Part shown: piece by piece, positions 61,249-64,000 of the stretch
How positions within the stretch are numbered: position 1 is the first letter of the stretch
Layout of the letters: every line of letters starts with the position of its first letter
DNA from: Heritagella_A intestinalis
GTDB lineage: Bacteria > Bacillota > Clostridia > Oscillospirales > Acutalibacteraceae
Direction: 5' to 3'
Assembly (NCBI GenBank): GCA_904418995.1
Contig: CAJFQF010000007.1
Span: forward strand, 1-64,000
Length of the DNA: 64,000 bases
Position numbers and translations under genes: made by a program
The notes under the pieces: generated by a model
The model's input: the letters and a program-made list of their open reading frames with translations, nothing else
What the model was told of the DNA's origin: nothing
Database searches by the model: none

Positions 61249-61345
61249 CGGTTCCAGGGCGCAGGCAATGGCCTGGGCGATTTCGGTTTCGGAACACGCT
61301 TTTATGATACGTCACCTTCTTCCTTCCGGATGGGCCCTTGGGGCA

Positions 61346-61708
61346 TCAGGCGGAGGGGCAGGAGATTTCCACCATTTTTTCAATCATCCGGTGGAGAAGC
61401 TGGACCTGTTCCGTGTCCGCCGCCCGGTAATAGACCTCTTTTCCCTCCCGGCGGCTGACAATGAGGCCGCTGCTTTTCAGCTGGCGCAGATGATGGGATA
61501 CGGCCGGGCTGCTCATCCCCGCCCAGGAGGCCAGGTTAATGACGCATTCCTCACAGTGGCACAGGAGCCAGAAGATTCGCACCCGGTTCCCGTCGCAGAG
61601 CTGCTTGAAAATATCGGAGACGACCTGGAAATCCGATACCTTCGGCATATTTTCCAATTCCTGTTCAATGGCTTGCCCGTGGTTGTGGGGCAGCGGTGTG
61701 CTGGGCAT
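61346..61708 (-). CDS. ArsR/SmtB-family metal-responsive repressor
   Basis: 120 residues. The winged HTH is SSPAVSHHLRQLKSSGLI with the wing RREGKEVYYR. LCHCEECVI in the third helix has three cysteines at the place of the metal-sensing ELCVCDL motif, so it may sense a soft metal such as Cd, Zn or Pb, or arsenite. ATG 61708 has GGGGGAA ahead. The terminal HRMIEKMVEISCPSA adds another Cys. No efflux pump gene follows; the small membrane protein upstream at 61804 is the only neighbour on its strand. Confidence 0.9.
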   Translation of the reverse strand: MPSTPLPHNHGQAIEQELENMPKVSDFQVVSDIFKQLCDGNRVRIFWLLCHCEECVINLASWAGMSSPAVSHHLRQLKSSGLIVSRREGKEVYYRAADTEQVQLLHRMIEKMVEISCPSA

Positions 61709-61803
61709 GGAAATTCCCCCTTTTTCCATAGTGTATCACATTTTCTCTCAAAGAGCCAGCCGAGGGGAAGAGAAGAAGTCACCGGGCCCTTTTCCACAGG
61801 AAA

Positions 61804-62085
61804 TCAGACGGTGTTTTGTTGATAGACCAGGATGGAGAGAAAGAAAAACACCAGGGCCAGCAGGGCCGCGGACAAGGACAGCCAGAGGAGTGGGACTTTC
61901 CCGGGTTCTTTTCCCGCCAAAGCGGTTCCCAGGGCAAAGGCCAGAAAAATATCGGGAAGCAGCAGGTTCAGGGAATTGGAACAAAAAGCAACGCTCCACC
62001 AGGCCATGGCGGCCCGGATTCCGATATAAAGCAGGGAAGGGAGAAGATACCGGAGAATACGGCGCAGCAAGGATGGTTCTTCCAT
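61804..62085 (-). CDS. Small membrane protein of unknown function
   Basis: 93 residues with two or three hydrophobic helices (LLPSLLYIGIRAAMAW, LLPDIFLAFALGTALAG, and LLWLSLSAALLALVFFF). No domain is recognised. GGGGGCC precedes the ATG. It lies 95 bases ahead of the ArsR gene on the same strand and may share its transcript. Confidence 0.55.
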   Translation of the reverse strand: MEEPSLLRRILRYLLPSLLYIGIRAAMAWWSVAFCSNSLNLLLPDIFLAFALGTALAGKEPGKVPLLWLSLSAALLALVFFFLSILVYQQNTV

Positions 62086-62198
62086 AAAGAGGCCCCCTTT
62101 TTACAGGAATCAGGCCGTTGGGAAACGGCCCTTCCCTGTATAGGAAAACACATTGCAGAAAGAATTGCCATCCTGCCGGCGTAAAAAGCGGGTAAAAT

Positions 62199-63131
62199 TT
62201 ATGCCTTTTGATTCTGGGATACATATTCCTCCGCAAAGTGGGAGGCCACCGCGCCGTCGGAAGCGGCGGTGATAATCTGCCGCAGGGGCTTTTGGCGTAC
62301 ATCCCCCACCGCGAACACCCCGGGAAGGTTGGTGCAGGTGGTTTCGTCCGCCTGGACATAGCCCCCTTGGGTGAGGGTTACCTGCCCGGCAAAGAGCTGG
62401 GAGTTGGGCACGTTCCCCACGGCCACAAACAGCCCCTGGCAGGGGAGGTCCCGGGTTTCCCCGGTGTTTTTGTGGGTCACCTGGACGCCGGTGAGCTTTT
62501 CCTCCCGGAGCAGGCCGGTGACCTGGCTGTCCCAGAGGATTTCCAGGTTTTCCAGCTGGCTCAGGGGCTCGGTATACACCCGGCTGGCCCGGAGGGTGTC
62601 CCGCCGGTGAATCAGGTAGACCTTTTTGCAGATGCGGGCCAGATAGAGGGCGTCGGCAACGGCGGTGTTGCCGCCCCCCACAATGGCCACGGTCTGGTCC
62701 CGGTAAAACATGCCGTCACAGGTGGCGCAGTAGGAGACGCCCCGGCCCCGGAGCTCCTGCTCCCCAGGAAGGCCCAGCTCCCGGGGGGAGGCCCCGGTGG
62801 AGAGGATGACGGTGCGGGCCTGGAGGGATTTTTCCCCGATGGCAATGGTCTTGGGGGAGGAATCCAAGGTGAGGCCGGTGACTTCCCCATAGAGGGTCTC
62901 CGCCCCGAAGCGCTGGGCGCTTTCCTGCATTTTCATCCCCAGCTCAAACCCGTTGACGCCTTCCGGGAAACCGGGATAATTCTCCACCCAATCGGTGGTG
63001 GCCATCTGGCCGCCAGGAGAGAGCTTTTCCACCACTACGGTGGACAGCCCGGCCCTGGCGCAGTAGAGGGCAGCGGTATAGCCGCCGGGCCCGCCGCCGA
63101 TAATGGCGGTATCATAGAGTTTTTGTTCCAT
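62199..63131 (-). CDS. trxB: Thioredoxin reductase
   Basis: 310 residues. FAD fold at the start (AIIGGGPGGYTAALYCARAG), the redox-active cysteines in SYCATCDGMFY (~135-140), the NADPH fold VAIVGGGNTAVADAL, and the C-terminal FAVGDVRQKPLRQIITAASDG, all in the usual order and length. It reduces thioredoxin with NADPH. It follows trxA by 57 bases, with a terminator-like hairpin between, so reads through partly. Confidence 0.96.
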   Translation of the reverse strand: MEQKLYDTAIIGGGPGGYTAALYCARAGLSTVVVEKLSPGGQMATTDWVENYPGFPEGVNGFELGMKMQESAQRFGAETLYGEVTGLTLDSSPKTIAIGEKSLQARTVILSTGASPRELGLPGEQELRGRGVSYCATCDGMFYRDQTVAIVGGGNTAVADALYLARICKKVYLIHRRDTLRASRVYTEPLSQLENLEILWDSQVTGLLREEKLTGVQVTHKNTGETRDLPCQGLFVAVGNVPNSQLFAGQVTLTQGGYVQADETTCTNLPGVFAVGDVRQKPLRQIITAASDGAVASHFAEEYVSQNQKA

Positions 63132-63148
63132 TAGGGTTCCTCCTTCAC

Positions 63149-63181
63149 AAAAAAGCGCTGGGCCGAAAACCGGCCCGGCGC
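63149..63181 (-). terminator. Attenuating terminator between trxA and trxB
   Basis: On the minus strand GCGCCGGGCC (63181-63172) pairs with GGCCCAGCGC (63164-63155) with one mismatch, then TTTTTT. It lies after trxA and just before the trxB ribosome site. It should reduce trxB relative to trxA. Confidence 0.75.
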
Positions 63182-63188
63182 CAGGTCC

Positions 63189-63515
63189 TTACAGGGAAAT
63201 ATGGGAGGCCAGCCAGGATTCAACGGCTCCCTTGGGCTTTGCGCCAATGGAGGTGTCCACCACACGGCCGTCCTGAATCAGAGCCAGCATGGGGATGCTC
63301 ATGACGTTGAACTGGGTTGCCAGGGCGCTCTCCTCGTCTACGTTTACCTTGGCCACCTTCAGCTGGGTGGGGTGTTCCGCGGCGATTTCGTCGATAATGG
63401 GGGAGAGCATCCGGCAGGGGCCGCACCAGGGGGCCCAGAAATCTACCAGCACCGGCAGCTTGGAATCGAGAACTTCAGACTGGAATGTATTTTGAGTAAC
63501 AGCAATCGCGGACAT
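63189..63515 (-). CDS. trxA: Thioredoxin
   Basis: 108 residues, standard length. The active site is WAPWCGPCRM (C31, C34), with cis-Pro in SIPMLALI. AAGGAG lies ~10 bases before the ATG. It is the first gene of the trxAB pair. Confidence 0.97.
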   Translation of the reverse strand: MSAIAVTQNTFQSEVLDSKLPVLVDFWAPWCGPCRMLSPIIDEIAAEHPTQLKVAKVNVDEESALATQFNVMSIPMLALIQDGRVVDTSIGAKPKGAVESWLASHISL

Positions 63516-63629
63516 AATCGTATGCTCCTTTCAAATCATCAGAAATGGGTTGTAATGGATAGTGCGGTTTTTTCTTCCGCAGCCTTAGTATATCCTGTTT
63601 TCCCCGGCATTTCCGTGACTGGGTCACAT

Positions 63630-63659
63630 AAAAAAATATGCCCGGCCAAAGCCGGGCAT
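63630..63659 (-). terminator. Terminator of the Crp/Fnr gene
   Basis: On the minus strand GCCCGGC-TTTG-GCCGGGC followed by ATATTTTTTT. It lies about 95 bases after the stop of the gene at 63755 and before the trxA promoter region. The intervening 63660-63754 shows nothing else. Confidence 0.85.
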
Positions 63660-63754
63660 ACAAGCCAATTTTTCCGCCAGGTCAGTCGAAATACCCGCCC
63701 ACCGGATGGCGCGCCTCCCCGATAGCAGATGGTCAAAATGACGAAGCGGTTGCC

Positions 63755-64000
63755 TTATCCCTCCCGGAGGCTCCCCTGGGCCAGGGCTTTGAGGGCGGTT
63801 TCGTCCAGCAGGGTGACCTTCCCCCGGGACAGGGCCACCAGCTTTTCCTCCTGGAAATACTTCAAAAGCCGGGTCACCACCTCCCGGGCGGAGCTTAACT
63901 GCCGGGCCAGCTGGTCGTGGGTGGTGTGCAGCACCGGCGAGCCGGAAATTTCCCGTTCTTCCAGCAGCAGGGCCGCCAGCCGGGAGTCCATGCCTTTGCT
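63755..64000 (-). CDS. Crp/Fnr-family regulator, C-terminal part (runs off window)
   Basis: The last ~81 residues are within the window. They contain the winged HTH of the family: HTTHDQLARQLSSAREVVTR and LLKYFQEEKLVALSRGKVTL. The preceding helix DSRLAALLLEE is the dimerisation/linker region. The N-terminal cyclic-nucleotide or sensor domain lies beyond the window edge, so the effector cannot be judged. The frame is open to the edge, so it is a partial gene, not a short one. Confidence 0.85.
   Translation of the reverse strand, partial: SKGMDSRLAALLLEEREISGSPVLHTTHDQLARQLSSAREVVTRLLKYFQEEKLVALSRGKVTLLDETALKALAQGSLREG

Overview
The window is about 64 kb of GC-rich chromosomal DNA from a spore-forming, strictly anaerobic Firmicute. 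The evidence is a spoIIGA-sigE pair, a SpoIID-type protein, two CotF-like coat proteins, a complete rnfCDGEAB operon, a type III glutamine synthetase, and Gram-positive cell-wall biology (sortase signal, Dlt-like cassette). Gene content and intergenic repeats fit a gut clostridium of the Oscillospiraceae type; this is an inference, because no rRNA or tRNA gene is present to settle it.

Layout. 1-572: upstream end of an IS110-family element, cut by the window edge, with a structured non-coding end that may encode a bridge RNA. 621-6359: a 1912-residue cell-wall-anchored GH85 endo-beta-N-acetylglucosaminidase. 6581-8987: a response regulator/histidine kinase pair behind a consensus promoter. 9118-14660: a five-gene Dlt-like cassette (adenylation enzyme, PLP decarboxylase, carrier protein, MBOAT, DltD-like SGNH protein); the decarboxylase is the unexpected member and this is the best candidate for a new pathway. 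14835-21487: LysR and MerR regulators, a purine permease behind a riboswitch-like attenuator, an ion transporter, and a Pho-box-controlled phosphate transporter with its DUF47 partner. 21501-21888: three tandem 129/130-bp repeats.

22043-34719 is a nitrogen assimilation island: short GlnA with an ANTAR antiterminator on the minus strand, then GSIII (behind two leader terminators), an asparagine-synthetase-like amidotransferase, a structured non-coding region and GltB/GltD on the plus strand. The ANTAR protein probably controls one or both glutamine synthetase leaders. 35209-46152 mixes sporulation genes, citrate synthase, small membrane and XRE proteins, a beta-CASP MBL hydrolase, a MazF without a neighbouring antitoxin, and a MarR regulator. 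46181-50375 is a two-gene BadF/HgdC-type activator with a DUF2229-type partner. 50545-57539 (minus) is one electron-transport operon, apbE / NusG_II / Gx transporter / rnfCDGEAB, that makes a covalently flavinylated ion-pumping ferredoxin:NAD oxidoreductase. 57742-64000 has a PfkB sugar kinase, a serine hydrolase, AraC and ArsR regulators, trxA-trxB and the 3' part of a Crp/Fnr regulator.

No tRNA, rRNA, CRISPR array, prophage or replication origin was seen. A diverged family of palindrome-rich interspersed repeats recurs at about 28478, 34975 and 43320.
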